Position numbers and translations under genes: made by a program. The notes beneath the pieces were generated by a model that searched no databases, was not told where the DNA came from, and saw nothing but the letters and a program-made list of their open reading frames with translations. From Betaproteobacteria bacterium (GTDB lineage: Bacteria > Pseudomonadota > Gammaproteobacteria > Burkholderiales > Usitatibacteraceae), in contig JAEUMY010000024.1 of assembly GCA_016791265.1 (NCBI GenBank), positions 62,001 through 126,000 on the forward strand: a stretch of 64,000 nucleotides of DNA. The letters are read 5' to 3'. Below, piece after piece: positions 41,370 to 49,784 of the stretch. Numbering within the stretch: the stretch's first letter is position 1; each line of letters begins with the position of its first letter.

Positions 41370-42281
41370 CTACCGCCGATACGCCGAGGACACGCTGTTC
41401 CGCAATCCGCCGGGCAGGATCGGATACTGGCCTGGTCTGAATGTCTGGCAATTGCCTTGACCATTGGCGTCCGAACAGAGCCGCCACTCGCCGCCTTCCA
41501 CGATCATGGACTCGGCCTTGTCATTGAAGTTGATCTGCTCGAAATTGTCGATGGCGTCGCGCAGCCAGATGGAGCGACCGCCGAAGTTGGGGTACTCGAA
41601 AAGCCGAATGCGCGGCGCGCCGCCGGATGAGCCGCCGCCCCAGCCGCCGCCCGGAATGCCGCCGCTTGAGCCGCCGCTGCCCCAGCCGCCCGAAACGGGC
41701 CTTGCGGAGGAGTACTTGTCATCCTGTCCGCCCCAGATTTGAGCGTACTCGCCAGGGCTGTAGACACGACAGTTGTTGCGATAGTTGGCATCGGTGCAGA
41801 ACTCCCAGGTGCCGCGTCGGATGATGAGCGACGCCACGCGGTCGTTCAGCCCCAGCGGCTCGAAGTTGGGCGTCGGGCCACGTAACGTGCCGATGCGGCC
41901 CTGGAAATTCTGGCCGTCGTACAGCTCGGCCTCGGCCGCGCCGGGCGACCAGCCATCGCCGTCACCCCCGCCACCCCCACTGCGCACCGGGCGCACCGAC
42001 GAGATGCGATTCTGCTGCCCGCCCAGCGACCGGTACTCACCCGGCGAGTAGACGCGGCAATTGCCCTGAAAATAAGGCTGGGTGCAAAACTCCCAGGTGC
42101 CTTCAAGAACGTACACCGACGAAGCGCGGTTCTCGAAGCCCTGATACGCGAGATTCGGCTGCTGCCGATCCACGGTCAGGCTGCGGCCGCTGAAATTCTG
42201 CCGATCGTAAAGAACGATCTGGTTGGCGGCCGCCGGCAAGGCGATGACCAGCGCGAGTGCGGTGAGCAGGGGTGAACGCAT
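41370..42281 (-). CDS. Exported triple beta/gamma-crystallin protein
   Basis: 303 residues from ATG 42281 with a signal peptide ending PAAANQ. Three crystallin-like domains each start with a strand like IVLYDRQNFSGRS, AELYDGQNFQGRIG, IRLFEYPNFGGRS and end with the pair WEFCTxxxxxxNCRVYSPGEY, which holds two Cys likely to form a disulfide. Gly-rich linkers separate them (SGGGGGDGDG; GGWGSGGSSGGIPGGGWGGG). Such proteins bind calcium and stabilise the envelope or exopolymer. Divergent from the GST gene. Confidence 0.88.
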   Translation of the reverse strand: MRSPLLTALALVIALPAAANQIVLYDRQNFSGRSLTVDRQQPNLAYQGFENRASSVYVLEGTWEFCTQPYFQGNCRVYSPGEYRSLGGQQNRISSVRPVRSGGGGGDGDGWSPGAAEAELYDGQNFQGRIGTLRGPTPNFEPLGLNDRVASLIIRRGTWEFCTDANYRNNCRVYSPGEYAQIWGGQDDKYSSARPVSGGWGSGGSSGGIPGGGWGGGSSGGAPRIRLFEYPNFGGRSIWLRDAIDNFEQINFNDKAESMIVEGGEWRLCSDANGQGNCQTFRPGQYPILPGGLRNSVSSAYRR

Positions 42282-42366
42282 TGCGGACTCCAGGTTGGGG
42301 GATGCGGGTTCAACGCATGGTGTGGCGCGCAAGATGACGTGTCAATCGGACTTTCCCCGACGGCTT

Positions 42367-42378
42367 GCGAATATTCGC
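42367..42378. repeat. HIP-like palindrome extended to 20 bp, upstream of GST gene
   Basis: GCTTGCGAATATTCGCAAGC (42363-42382) is fully symmetric; 82 bases before the GST start. Centre is 59 bases from the next copy. Confidence 0.95.
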
Positions 42379-42425
42379 AAGCTGGCGAAAGGCTTGCGGC
42401 GTTCGGCAGACTCACCCCGCGCAGT

Positions 42426-42437
42426 GCGAATATTCGC
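42426..42437. repeat. HIP-like palindrome, second copy upstream of GST gene
   Basis: Full 14-mer at 42425-42438, 23 bases before the GST start codon, within the likely leader or core promoter. Confidence 0.95.
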
Positions 42438-42460
42438 AATCCAACACCGGAGAATTTTCC

Positions 42461-43084
42461 ATGCCCAACCCGCACGTCAAACTCATCGGCTACGCCCCCT
42501 CCCGCGCCATGCGGACCCTCTGGATGCTCACCGAACTCGGCATCCCTTACGAGCACGACCCCATCGCCGCCGCGGCGCCCGAGCTGAAAGCGCCGCCCTA
42601 CACCGACTGGAATCCCAGCGGCCGCGTGCCCATCGTGATCGTTGACGGCTTCCCGATCTGGGAATCGCTGGCGATCAATCTCTACCTCGACCGGAAGTTC
42701 CCCTCGGCCATCAGCCTCGTCACGCTGGAAGAGCAGGCGCAAGGCATGCAGTGGGCACTGTGGGTGATGAGCGACGTCGAGATGAACACCTTCGACTGGT
42801 ACCTGAACAGCATCGGCAAGCCCGAGGCCGAGCGTGATGCGGCACTGGCCGCCAAGGCGTGGGAGAAACTGCAGAAGCCGCTGGGCGTCCTGGAGGCCTC
42901 GCTCGCCAATGGCCATCTCGTGGGCAATCGCTTCACCGTGGCCGATCTCAACACCGCCGCCGTGATGTATCGCGCGCGCTGGATGCCGCTCGACCACTGG
43001 CCACGCGTGAAGGCGTGGCTGGACCGCTGCTGGTCACGCGAAGGCGGGCTGGCGGCCCGGCGGGCGCGCGGCGAGCAGGTCTAG
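42461..43084 (+). CDS. Glutathione S-transferase family protein
   Basis: 207 residues from ATG 42461 (GGAGAA upstream). Thioredoxin-like N-domain: VKLIGYAPSRAMRTLWMLTELGIPYE, with Ser9-type position in PSRAMR, cis-Pro in RVPIVIVDG, and WESLAINLYL for gamma-glutamyl binding. C-terminal helical domain with FTVADLNTAAVMYRARWM. Conjugates or reduces with glutathione in the cytoplasm; substrate unknown. The gene is flanked by a 12-bp inverted repeat CGGACTTTCCCC (42347-42358 and 43110-43121). Confidence 0.9.
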   Translation: MPNPHVKLIGYAPSRAMRTLWMLTELGIPYEHDPIAAAAPELKAPPYTDWNPSGRVPIVIVDGFPIWESLAINLYLDRKFPSAISLVTLEEQAQGMQWALWVMSDVEMNTFDWYLNSIGKPEAERDAALAAKAWEKLQKPLGVLEASLANGHLVGNRFTVADLNTAAVMYRARWMPLDHWPRVKAWLDRCWSREGGLAARRARGEQV

Positions 43085-43249
43085 GGCCCAATCGGACATT
43101 TCGCGAATAGGGGAAAGTCCGAGTGGGTGTTGTTGTAGCATCAATGAGCGGCAGAAAATCGCCGCATCCACAACAATTGCAACAGCAGCACCCACAACAG
43201 CGACACCAGAACAACGTTTGTCCGCCAACCACAGGGAGGTTTAGCAGTC

Positions 43250-45664
43250 ATGAAATTGCGACCCATTGTCAAAGCGTTACTCCTCGTCATTCCTTCGGGA
43301 CTGGTCCTGGGCGCAGCCGGCTTCACCCACGCCCGGCAATCCCCCGCACCCGCGAAGCCCGCCACCGAGCAACCGGCCAAGCCGGGCTCGCAAGCGGTGG
43401 AACGCATCGTCGTGACCGCCACCAAGCGCGAGACACCTCTTCAGGACGTGCCGTTCTCGATCAACGCGCAGACCGAGGAGGACATCCGCAAGTCCGGCGC
43501 GGTCACGCTGGAAGACCTTTCGCGCAACGTCGCCGGTCTCGCGATCCAGAACCTTGGGCCGGGGCAGAGCCAAGTGTCCATCCGGGGGGTGTCCTCCGGG
43601 CAGATCGTTCGCGACCAACCCGGTGTGAAGGAACAGGTCGGTGTCTATCTCGATGAAACCGCGATCTCGATGTCGCTCTTCACGCCCGACCTCGATCTGT
43701 TCGACCTGAATCGGGTCGAGACGCTGCGCGGCCCGCAGGGCACGCTGTACGGCGCGGGCAACATCGGCGGAACGATCCGCTACATCACCAACGAGGCGAA
43801 GCTGCGCATCCAGGAAGGCGTGGTCGAAACCAATCTCAACAAGCTCGCGCACGGCAGCGCCGGCGGCGGCATCAAGGCGGCGGTCAACGTGCCGCTGGGC
43901 GACACGGCCGCCATGCGCCTCGTCGGCTATTCCACACACATGGGCGGCTGGATCGACGCGCTCGGCCCGGCCGAAGGCAAGGATGTCAACAAGGGCACGC
44001 GCCAAGGCGGGCGCATCGCGCTCACCTTTCAGCCGAGCGCGGACCTGACCATCACGCCGAGACTGATCTCGCAAAAGGTGACGGCCGACGGCTTCAACCG
44101 GCAGGAGGCCTACAACCTCTACGCCAATCGGTTCACCACGACGGTGCCGCCGGTCACGTTTCAGGATCATCAGCAATACCTGCTGCAGCGCGAGAAGTTC
44201 GAGGACAAGACCACCATCGCCGACCTCGTGGTCAATGCCGTGTTCGGAAGTTGGGACCTGACCTCCGTCACGACGCACACCGAGCGCGACATACTGGTGA
44301 GCCGCGACGCCAGCGCGCTGACGGGCTCGGTGTCCGTCGATCTGGGCTTCCCCGCCGCCGGCGTGCTGCTGCCGTCCCGCCTCAACGACACCACCGATCT
44401 GAAGAGCTTCACGCAGGAGCTGCGTCTTTCGTCCAAGAGCAAGGGGCCGCTGCAATGGGTGGTCGGCGCCTTCTTCGCCGACACCGACCGCAAGTACGCC
44501 CAGCGCCTGCCCACTCCCGGCTATGACGGCTTCACCGACACGGTGCTGGGCGCGGGCACGTCGGCGGCGGTCGCCAATGGCTACGGCGCCAACTCGCCGT
44601 ACAACGCCGACCTGCCCTACAACCTGAAGCAGAACGCGATCTTCGGCGAGATGAGCTACGAATTGTCCAAGCAGCTCACCGCGACCGTCGGCGGCCGCTA
44701 CTACGACTACGAGGAGGAACGCCGTTTCCGCTCCGGCGGCCTGTTCTCGGATGGCAACAACAACTTCGACAAGACCAGCTCGGACGGTTTCAACCCGCGC
44801 GTGTTGCTGGCGTACAAAGCGTCGGACAGCGTGACCGTGAACGCGCAGGCGGCGAAGGGCTTCCGCCTCGGTGGCGTGAACGATCCGCTGAACGTGCCGC
44901 TTTGCACGGCGCAAGACCGCGCCATCTTCGGCGGCTATCAGCGGTTCAGCGACGAATCGTTGTGGAACTACGAGGTCGGCGTGAAGATGCAGAAGCCGGG
45001 ACTGTCGATCAATGCGGCGGCGTTCTACACGAAGATGACGGACTTGCAGGTCACGCTGGATGCCGGCTCGTGCTCGTCGCGCGTCGTGTTCAACGTGCCC
45101 AAGGCGCACTCGTCCGGCGTCGAACTGGAGATCATCGCCCGGCCCACCAACGATCTCGAACTGGCCTTCGCCGGCTCCGCGGTCAATGCGGTATTCGATT
45201 CAACCGTTCGCGATGGCACCGGCGCCGTGCTGGGCGGCATTCGCGACGGCAACCGCCTGCCCTCGGTGCCCAAGGTGCAGTTGACCGCCAGCATGACCTA
45301 CAACTTCACGCTGGCCGGGCGCGACACCTACGTCACCGCCACCGCGCAGCACGTGGGCAGCCGCTTCACCCAGCCCTCGGACCAGGAGAACAACCCGCGC
45401 ACGTTCACGCATCGGCTGCCGTTCCAGGGCGCGCCCGCGACCGCGGCCACGACGCTGGACCTGGAACTGCCGAAGTACAACCTGCTCAACCTGAGTGCGG
45501 GCATGGACTTCAAGCAGGGGCTCTCCGCCGTCATTTACGTCAACAACGTGACCGACGAGAAGGCCCTGCTGTCGTTCGACCGGGAACGCGGCGGGCGCGC
45601 GCGACTGGGCTACGCGACCAATCAGCCTCGCACCATCGGCGTGACCATCCGCAAGACGTTCTAA
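43250..45664 (+). CDS. TonB-dependent receptor
   Basis: 804 residues. Signal peptide ending HARQS, then a TonB box-like VERIVVTATKRETPLQDVPFSI and a plug domain (VEVLRGPQGTLYGAG-type motif VETLRGPQGTLYGAGNIGG). A 22-strand barrel follows and ends GVTIRKTF with terminal Phe for outer-membrane assembly. It imports an unknown ligand using TonB energy; this plug style is common in receptors for plant-derived or xenobiotic compounds as well as siderophores. AGGGAGG precedes the start. Strong terminator after it. Confidence 0.94.
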   Translation: MKLRPIVKALLLVIPSGLVLGAAGFTHARQSPAPAKPATEQPAKPGSQAVERIVVTATKRETPLQDVPFSINAQTEEDIRKSGAVTLEDLSRNVAGLAIQNLGPGQSQVSIRGVSSGQIVRDQPGVKEQVGVYLDETAISMSLFTPDLDLFDLNRVETLRGPQGTLYGAGNIGGTIRYITNEAKLRIQEGVVETNLNKLAHGSAGGGIKAAVNVPLGDTAAMRLVGYSTHMGGWIDALGPAEGKDVNKGTRQGGRIALTFQPSADLTITPRLISQKVTADGFNRQEAYNLYANRFTTTVPPVTFQDHQQYLLQREKFEDKTTIADLVVNAVFGSWDLTSVTTHTERDILVSRDASALTGSVSVDLGFPAAGVLLPSRLNDTTDLKSFTQELRLSSKSKGPLQWVVGAFFADTDRKYAQRLPTPGYDGFTDTVLGAGTSAAVANGYGANSPYNADLPYNLKQNAIFGEMSYELSKQLTATVGGRYYDYEEERRFRSGGLFSDGNNNFDKTSSDGFNPRVLLAYKASDSVTVNAQAAKGFRLGGVNDPLNVPLCTAQDRAIFGGYQRFSDESLWNYEVGVKMQKPGLSINAAAFYTKMTDLQVTLDAGSCSSRVVFNVPKAHSSGVELEIIARPTNDLELAFAGSAVNAVFDSTVRDGTGAVLGGIRDGNRLPSVPKVQLTASMTYNFTLAGRDTYVTATAQHVGSRFTQPSDQENNPRTFTHRLPFQGAPATAATTLDLELPKYNLLNLSAGMDFKQGLSAVIYVNNVTDEKALLSFDRERGGRARLGYATNQPRTIGVTIRKTF

Positions 45665-45697
45665 GCCAGTCACGGCGCACCATCGGCGATTCGCCGG

Positions 45698-45731
45698 AAG
45701 AACGCCGCAGGCAGCCGCCTGCGGCGTTCTT
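45698..45731 (+). terminator. Terminator after TonB receptor gene
   Basis: AAGAACGCCGCAGGC-AGCC-GCCTGCGGCGTTCTT, 15-bp perfect arms, followed by GTTTTCG. Confidence 0.85.
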
Positions 45732-45750
45732 GTTTTCGCCGGCCGGCATT

Positions 45751-45762
45751 GCGAATATTCGC
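45751..45762. repeat. HIP-like palindrome after the TonB terminator
   Basis: Full 14-mer at 45750-45763, 19 bases past the terminator and 42 before the next start. Confidence 0.95.
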
Positions 45763-45804
45763 AAGCTCGCCGGTCGCCTCGCATCCACTACAATCCGAGC
45801 CATC

Positions 45805-47208
45805 ATGATCGCTCTCGCCCGGCTCTGCATCCCGGCCCTTGTGGCCACCGTCTTTTTCGCATTGCTTCCCACCGTGTCAGCCAGCGCGCAGACGCGCGCA
45901 CCGGTGAAGGCGTCCACCACGGCGGATTCACGCCCCCCCGTATCCTCCATCGCCGAGGCCGTCTACGCGCGGTCCAAATCACGCATCCTGCAAATCCGCA
46001 CGCTGCTCAACAGCGCAGGCGGGAAGTCCACCATCGGCTCCGGCTTCCAGGTGAGCGCGGATGGACTCGCGGTGACCAACTACCACGTCATCGCGCAATA
46101 CGCGCTGGAACCAAAGACCTATCGGCTGGAATACGCGGCCCCCGACGGCGGCAAGGGCGGAATGACGCTGCTCGCCATCGATGTCGCCAATGATCTCGCC
46201 GTGGTGCGGCTGGATCGACTCGGGCGGCCCGACGACGCCGAGCCGCCCCACTTTGAATTCGACAGCCGCGCACTGGCCGACGCGCTGCCCAAGGGCGAGC
46301 GTATCTATGCGATGGGGAACCCGTTGGACATCGGCTTCACCATCGTCGAAGGCACCTACAACGGACTGGTCGACAAGAGCTACGACGAGCGCATCCACCT
46401 TTCCGGCGCCATCAATCCCGGCATGAGCGGCGGGCCGGTCACCAATGCGGAAGGCCGCGTGGTCGGCATCAACGTCGCCAAACGCACTGACGCGGAACAG
46501 GTCGGCTTCCTCGTGCCGGCCAAGTTCGCGGCGCGCCTGGTGGAGTCGGCAAAGACGAACAAGCCGCTCGATGTCGGCCAGACACGTGCCGAGATCAGCC
46601 GGCAACTCGCCGCGTGGCAGGCGGGGTTTTACACCGAACTCGCTAAGCAGGGTTTCAAGAACGCCACGTTCGGTCCGTATCTGGGTCTGGAGAGTGCCGC
46701 GCGTTGGATGAATTGCTGGGCCAACACCAATGCCAACGCCGTGCCCCGGCCGCGCCACCTGCAAAGCTCGACCCGCTGCGACAGCCAGACCGGACTCTAC
46801 GTGTCGAACCAGATCTACACCGGGCGGCTGACGCTCGACCTCACGCTGTACCAGGCCACCGATCTCAATGCGTTCCAGTTCGCGAATCTTCTGTCAGGGC
46901 GTGGCGCCAGCGGCACGCGCGGCAACCGGCGCATGACCGAACAGATCTGCCGCCACGATTTCGTGGCCGGTGACGAGAGCCGTCCGCGCCTGCGCGCCAC
47001 CTGGTGCGCGCGCGCCTATCGCGAGTTCGAGGGCCTGTACGACGTGACCGTGATCGCGTTGACCCAGGACCGCGATCGCGAGGCGCTGCATGCGCGGCTC
47101 AGCATGCGCGGGGTGGGCTGGGACAACGCCAATGCGCTTGCCAAGCGCTTTCTCGAGAGCCTCCGCTTCACCACGGCGGCCGCCGACCCGCGCGGAGCCT
47201 TGAAATGA
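45805..47208 (+). CDS. Periplasmic trypsin-like serine protease (S1C-like)
   Basis: 467 residues from ATG 45805; signal peptide ending ASAQT. The protease domain has TNYHVIAQY (His), DVANDLAVVRL (Asp) and NPGMSGGPVTNAEGRVVG (Ser), the DegP-type arrangement, but no PDZ domain follows. Instead the last 190 residues form a Cys-containing domain (MNCWAN, TRCDSQTGLY, EQICRHDF, ATWCARAY). Its stop overlaps the FHA gene start (ATGA), pointing to a functional pair. Second trypsin-like protease of the window after the J-like fusion. Confidence 0.87.
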   Translation: MIALARLCIPALVATVFFALLPTVSASAQTRAPVKASTTADSRPPVSSIAEAVYARSKSRILQIRTLLNSAGGKSTIGSGFQVSADGLAVTNYHVIAQYALEPKTYRLEYAAPDGGKGGMTLLAIDVANDLAVVRLDRLGRPDDAEPPHFEFDSRALADALPKGERIYAMGNPLDIGFTIVEGTYNGLVDKSYDERIHLSGAINPGMSGGPVTNAEGRVVGINVAKRTDAEQVGFLVPAKFAARLVESAKTNKPLDVGQTRAEISRQLAAWQAGFYTELAKQGFKNATFGPYLGLESAARWMNCWANTNANAVPRPRHLQSSTRCDSQTGLYVSNQIYTGRLTLDLTLYQATDLNAFQFANLLSGRGASGTRGNRRMTEQICRHDFVAGDESRPRLRATWCARAYREFEGLYDVTVIALTQDRDREALHARLSMRGVGWDNANALAKRFLESLRFTTAAADPRGALK

Positions 47209-48191
47209 GCGGCGCGCTGATGTGGGTGGAGGTGCTGGACCGCCACGGGGAAGTCGCGGCGCGGCATCGCTTCGACGACATCGCGCGCTGGCCGGTGCGG
47301 GTCGGCCGTGCGCCGGACAACGACATCGTGCTCGACGATCCGTACGTCGCACCCCATCACGCCGTCATCAGCATGGACCGCGACGGCCATCTCTTCATTG
47401 ATGACGAAGGCACGTTGAATGGCCTCGTCAACGAGTCGACCCGCCAGCGCCAGGCCCGCGTCGCCTGCGCGATCGCGCCGCTGGTGCGTGTGGGCCGCAC
47501 GCGGCTTCGTATCCGGGATGGCCGCGAACCGGTCGCGCCGGAGCGCGCCCTGCCTGGCGAGGCCGGCGGCGCTTGGGTGGCGCTCGGTCTCACCATCGCG
47601 CTGCTGGCCGCGTCGCTGCTTGACCTGTGGCTGGGCTACACCGGCAACACGCCGACCAGCCACTTCGTCATGCCGATGATGCTGCTGGCGATGCTCACCT
47701 TGATCTGGACATCCGGCTGGGCCGTGATATCGCGAATATTCGCAGGACAAGCCTGGTACACGCGGCACCTCGTGACCGCGCTCGCCGCCCTGCTGGTCGC
47801 CATTTTCTGGCACGAACTCGCCGAATGGCTGGCCTACACGCTCGCGTGGCCAGCGTTCAATGAACGCGACATCGCGAGCCTGTGGGTCATCGCGGCGCTC
47901 GCTTGCTACGGGCATCTGCGCATCATCGCCGTGCGCCACCTGCGGCAGGCGGTCGCACTGCTCGTCGTCGCGGCGGCGGCCGGCATCGGCATGCAGTGGG
48001 CGTCGCAGCACGAGGGCCGCAAGTGGCACGGCGACAGCGCATCGCTCGGCAAGCTGAAGCCGCCCCTGTTCGCCGTGTCGCGGGGCGTGGAATTGCCGGC
48101 ATTCATCGACACCGACGGCGGCATCAAGGCCCGACTGGATGCCGCGCGGAAGAAAACGCCTGACGATGGCGAGGACGATTCGTACGATTGA
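47205..48191 (+). CDS. Membrane FHA-domain protein
   Basis: 328 residues. An N-terminal FHA domain (VRVGRAPDNDIVLDDPYVAPHHAVI with the conserved Gly-Arg, then His; LNGLVNE for the Asn-Gly loop) reads phosphothreonine. About five membrane helices follow (about 125-265), then a C-terminal segment ending in the acidic tail DDGEDDSYD. Overlaps the protease gene by ATGA. With FHA in the cytoplasm and the protease outside, it could pass a kinase signal across the membrane; no kinase gene is nearby. A HIP-like palindrome codes SRIFAG in the membrane region. Confidence 0.82.
   Translation: MSGALMWVEVLDRHGEVAARHRFDDIARWPVRVGRAPDNDIVLDDPYVAPHHAVISMDRDGHLFIDDEGTLNGLVNESTRQRQARVACAIAPLVRVGRTRLRIRDGREPVAPERALPGEAGGAWVALGLTIALLAASLLDLWLGYTGNTPTSHFVMPMMLLAMLTLIWTSGWAVISRIFAGQAWYTRHLVTALAALLVAIFWHELAEWLAYTLAWPAFNERDIASLWVIAALACYGHLRIIAVRHLRQAVALLVVAAAAGIGMQWASQHEGRKWHGDSASLGKLKPPLFAVSRGVELPAFIDTDGGIKARLDAARKKTPDDGEDDSYD
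47732..47743. repeat. HIP-like palindrome in FHA gene (RIFA frame)
   Basis: Core exact, left flank C. Codes Ser-Arg-Ile-Phe-Ala-Gly at a membrane-helix boundary. Confidence 0.95.
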
Positions 48192-48236
48192 TCGCCCGGG
48201 CCGCGCGGCGCGCCCGCGGCAGGTCGGAATGCGCTT

Positions 48237-48248
48237 GCGAATATTCGC
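48237..48248. repeat. HIP-like palindrome beside a terminator
   Basis: Full 14-mer at 48236-48249, 8 bases from the T run of the minus-strand terminator at 48258-48286. Confidence 0.95.
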
Positions 48249-48257
48249 AGCAGAAAA

Positions 48258-48286
48258 AAGCCCGACGGCTATGCACCGTCGGGCTT
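48258..48286 (-). terminator. Terminator of the small minus-strand gene
   Basis: AAGCCCGACGG-TGCATAG-CCGTCGGGCTT read on the minus strand, followed by TTTTTCTG. It ends the 73-residue gene at 48360-48581. Confidence 0.85.
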
Positions 48287-48359
48287 GAACCATGCCAAGG
48301 TTGGCACGGGGAGGAGAGGGTGAAACGCGCCGCCAGCCGAGCAGGCTGACGGCACGGAA

Positions 48360-48581
48360 TCAGTGAGCGGCGTGGGCGGCGGCCACGGTGCGGCGGCGGC
48401 GATGCTCGTCCATGCCGGCCTTGGCCCCTTGCAGCGCGGCGTTCAGGTCACCGATCGTGGATACGGCGCGCGTCCAAGCGGCGGCCAGCGCGTTGCCGAG
48501 GAGCGCGCCCAGATACGCGCTTCGCTCAAGTTGGGCGCGGCGGATGTGATCTTCAATGGCGAGAAAGTCTTCGTGTTTCAT
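48360..48581 (-). CDS. Small hypothetical protein
   Basis: 73 residues from ATG 48581; GGAGG lies five bases upstream, better spaced than for ATG 48584. The protein is helical: KHEDFLAIEDHIRRAQLERSA, then an Ala/Leu-rich middle with LGNALAAAWTRAV, and a basic His-rich end (MDEHRRRRTVAAAHAAH). No family recognised. It has its own strong terminator, so it is probably a real single-gene unit. Divergent from the LysR gene. Confidence 0.65.
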   Translation of the reverse strand: MKHEDFLAIEDHIRRAQLERSAYLGALLGNALAAAWTRAVSTIGDLNAALQGAKAGMDEHRRRRTVAAAHAAH

Positions 48582-48719
48582 CATGCCCTCCTGTCGGGGC
48601 GGGTAAGTGGGCCGGCAACCAGGATCACCGACCGTCGTGCTGCGATGCACAAGCTGAAGATAGTGCCTTTGCACGCCAACTTCCAATCGTTTGTTTGGAT
48701 TCCTGCCATCAAATAAATT

Positions 48720-48725
48720 TATACT
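48720..48725 (+). promoter_or_regulatory. -10 element candidate for the LysR-type gene
   Basis: TATACT inside an AT-rich stretch 63 bases before the start, with TTGGAT at 48695-48700 as a weak -35 (19-base spacer). Confidence 0.4.
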
Positions 48726-48787
48726 GACGGGACTCATGCTGCGCCGCAGCATCCGCACCCGCCGAGTACCGGCGGAGGACCCCGTCA

Positions 48788-49774
48788 ATGGAGCTTTATC
48801 AACTGCGCAGTTTCGTGGCCATCGCCGAGGCGGGGCGGCTCACGCGCGCCGCGGATGCCTTGCACGTGAGTCAGCCGGCGTTGTCAGCGCAGTTGCGAGC
48901 GCTGGAGGATGAGCTGGGACTGACGCTCTTTCGGCGCGGCCACGAAGGCATGCACCTCACCGAAGCCGGGCGACATCTGCTGGCGCGCGCGGAGAAAGTG
49001 CTTTCCGCCGCGCAAGCGCTGAAGGACGAGGCGGCGACGTTGAAAGGAAAGCTGGCCGGGACGGCGCGCATTGGCACGCTGTCCGATCCCGCGTTCACGC
49101 GTGTGGGCGAATTCATCAGCGCATCGCTCGGCCGCTATCCGCTCCTGAAAATCGAACTGCATCAGGGCATCACCGGCGAGTTGCTGGCACAGGTGCGCGA
49201 TGGCGATCTTGACGGGGCGTTCTTCTACGGCGAACTCCACCAACCGATGGTGACGGGCCTGGCGCTGCGCCGATTCACCTATCGCGTCGTTGGTCCGCGC
49301 GACTGGGAGGCCGAGCTTCGCGATGCCGACTGGCCGCGACTCGCCGCGAAGCCTTGGATCATCACGCCACCGATCAGCTCGCAGCATGAATGGGTGACGC
49401 AGCTGCTCAAGTCGCACGGCGTGAAGCCGGCGAAGGTGGTGGAATCGGACAGCGAAACCGTCATCGCGACACTCGTGGTGTCGGGCGTGGGCATGGCGCT
49501 GATGCGCGAGGACCTGGCTCATGACCGCGAGGCGCGCGGCGAAGTCTTCATCTGGTCCGACGTGCGCCACGAGACGACGCTGTGGTTCGTGCATGCGCGC
49601 GACCGCGAACGCGATCCGACGCTGCGCGCGCTGCTCGATGTGTTGAAAGACCTCTGGGCGCTCCGTCGCGAGGCGCCCAAGCAGGTCTCGAGGCGCCGAG
49701 CCGGTGAGCCGGCCGGCGGCGACAAGACGGCAGGCGAGCATGGCCGATTTGCACCTCGCCGCCGGTCACAGTAG
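48788..49774 (+). CDS. LysR-family transcriptional regulator
   Basis: 328 residues. N-terminal helix-turn-helix MELYQLRSFVAIAEAGRLTRAADALHVSQPALSAQLRALEDELG-type (GRLTRAADALHVSQPALSAQ is the HTH). The effector domain starts at about 90 (ARIGTLSDPAF) and continues to about 300; the last 25 residues are a basic, likely disordered tail (SRRRAGEPAGG). Targets are usually divergent, here the small 73-residue gene. No function can be assigned. Confidence 0.92.
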   Translation: MELYQLRSFVAIAEAGRLTRAADALHVSQPALSAQLRALEDELGLTLFRRGHEGMHLTEAGRHLLARAEKVLSAAQALKDEAATLKGKLAGTARIGTLSDPAFTRVGEFISASLGRYPLLKIELHQGITGELLAQVRDGDLDGAFFYGELHQPMVTGLALRRFTYRVVGPRDWEAELRDADWPRLAAKPWIITPPISSQHEWVTQLLKSHGVKPAKVVESDSETVIATLVVSGVGMALMREDLAHDREARGEVFIWSDVRHETTLWFVHARDRERDPTLRALLDVLKDLWALRREAPKQVSRRRAGEPAGGDKTAGEHGRFAPRRRSQ

Positions 49775-49784
49775 GCTCCGACCC

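Noticed and set aside
43277-45109. Long open frame antisense to the TonB receptor gene
   Set aside because: Arg/His/Val-rich shadow composition with no domain; the plus strand holds a full TonB receptor.
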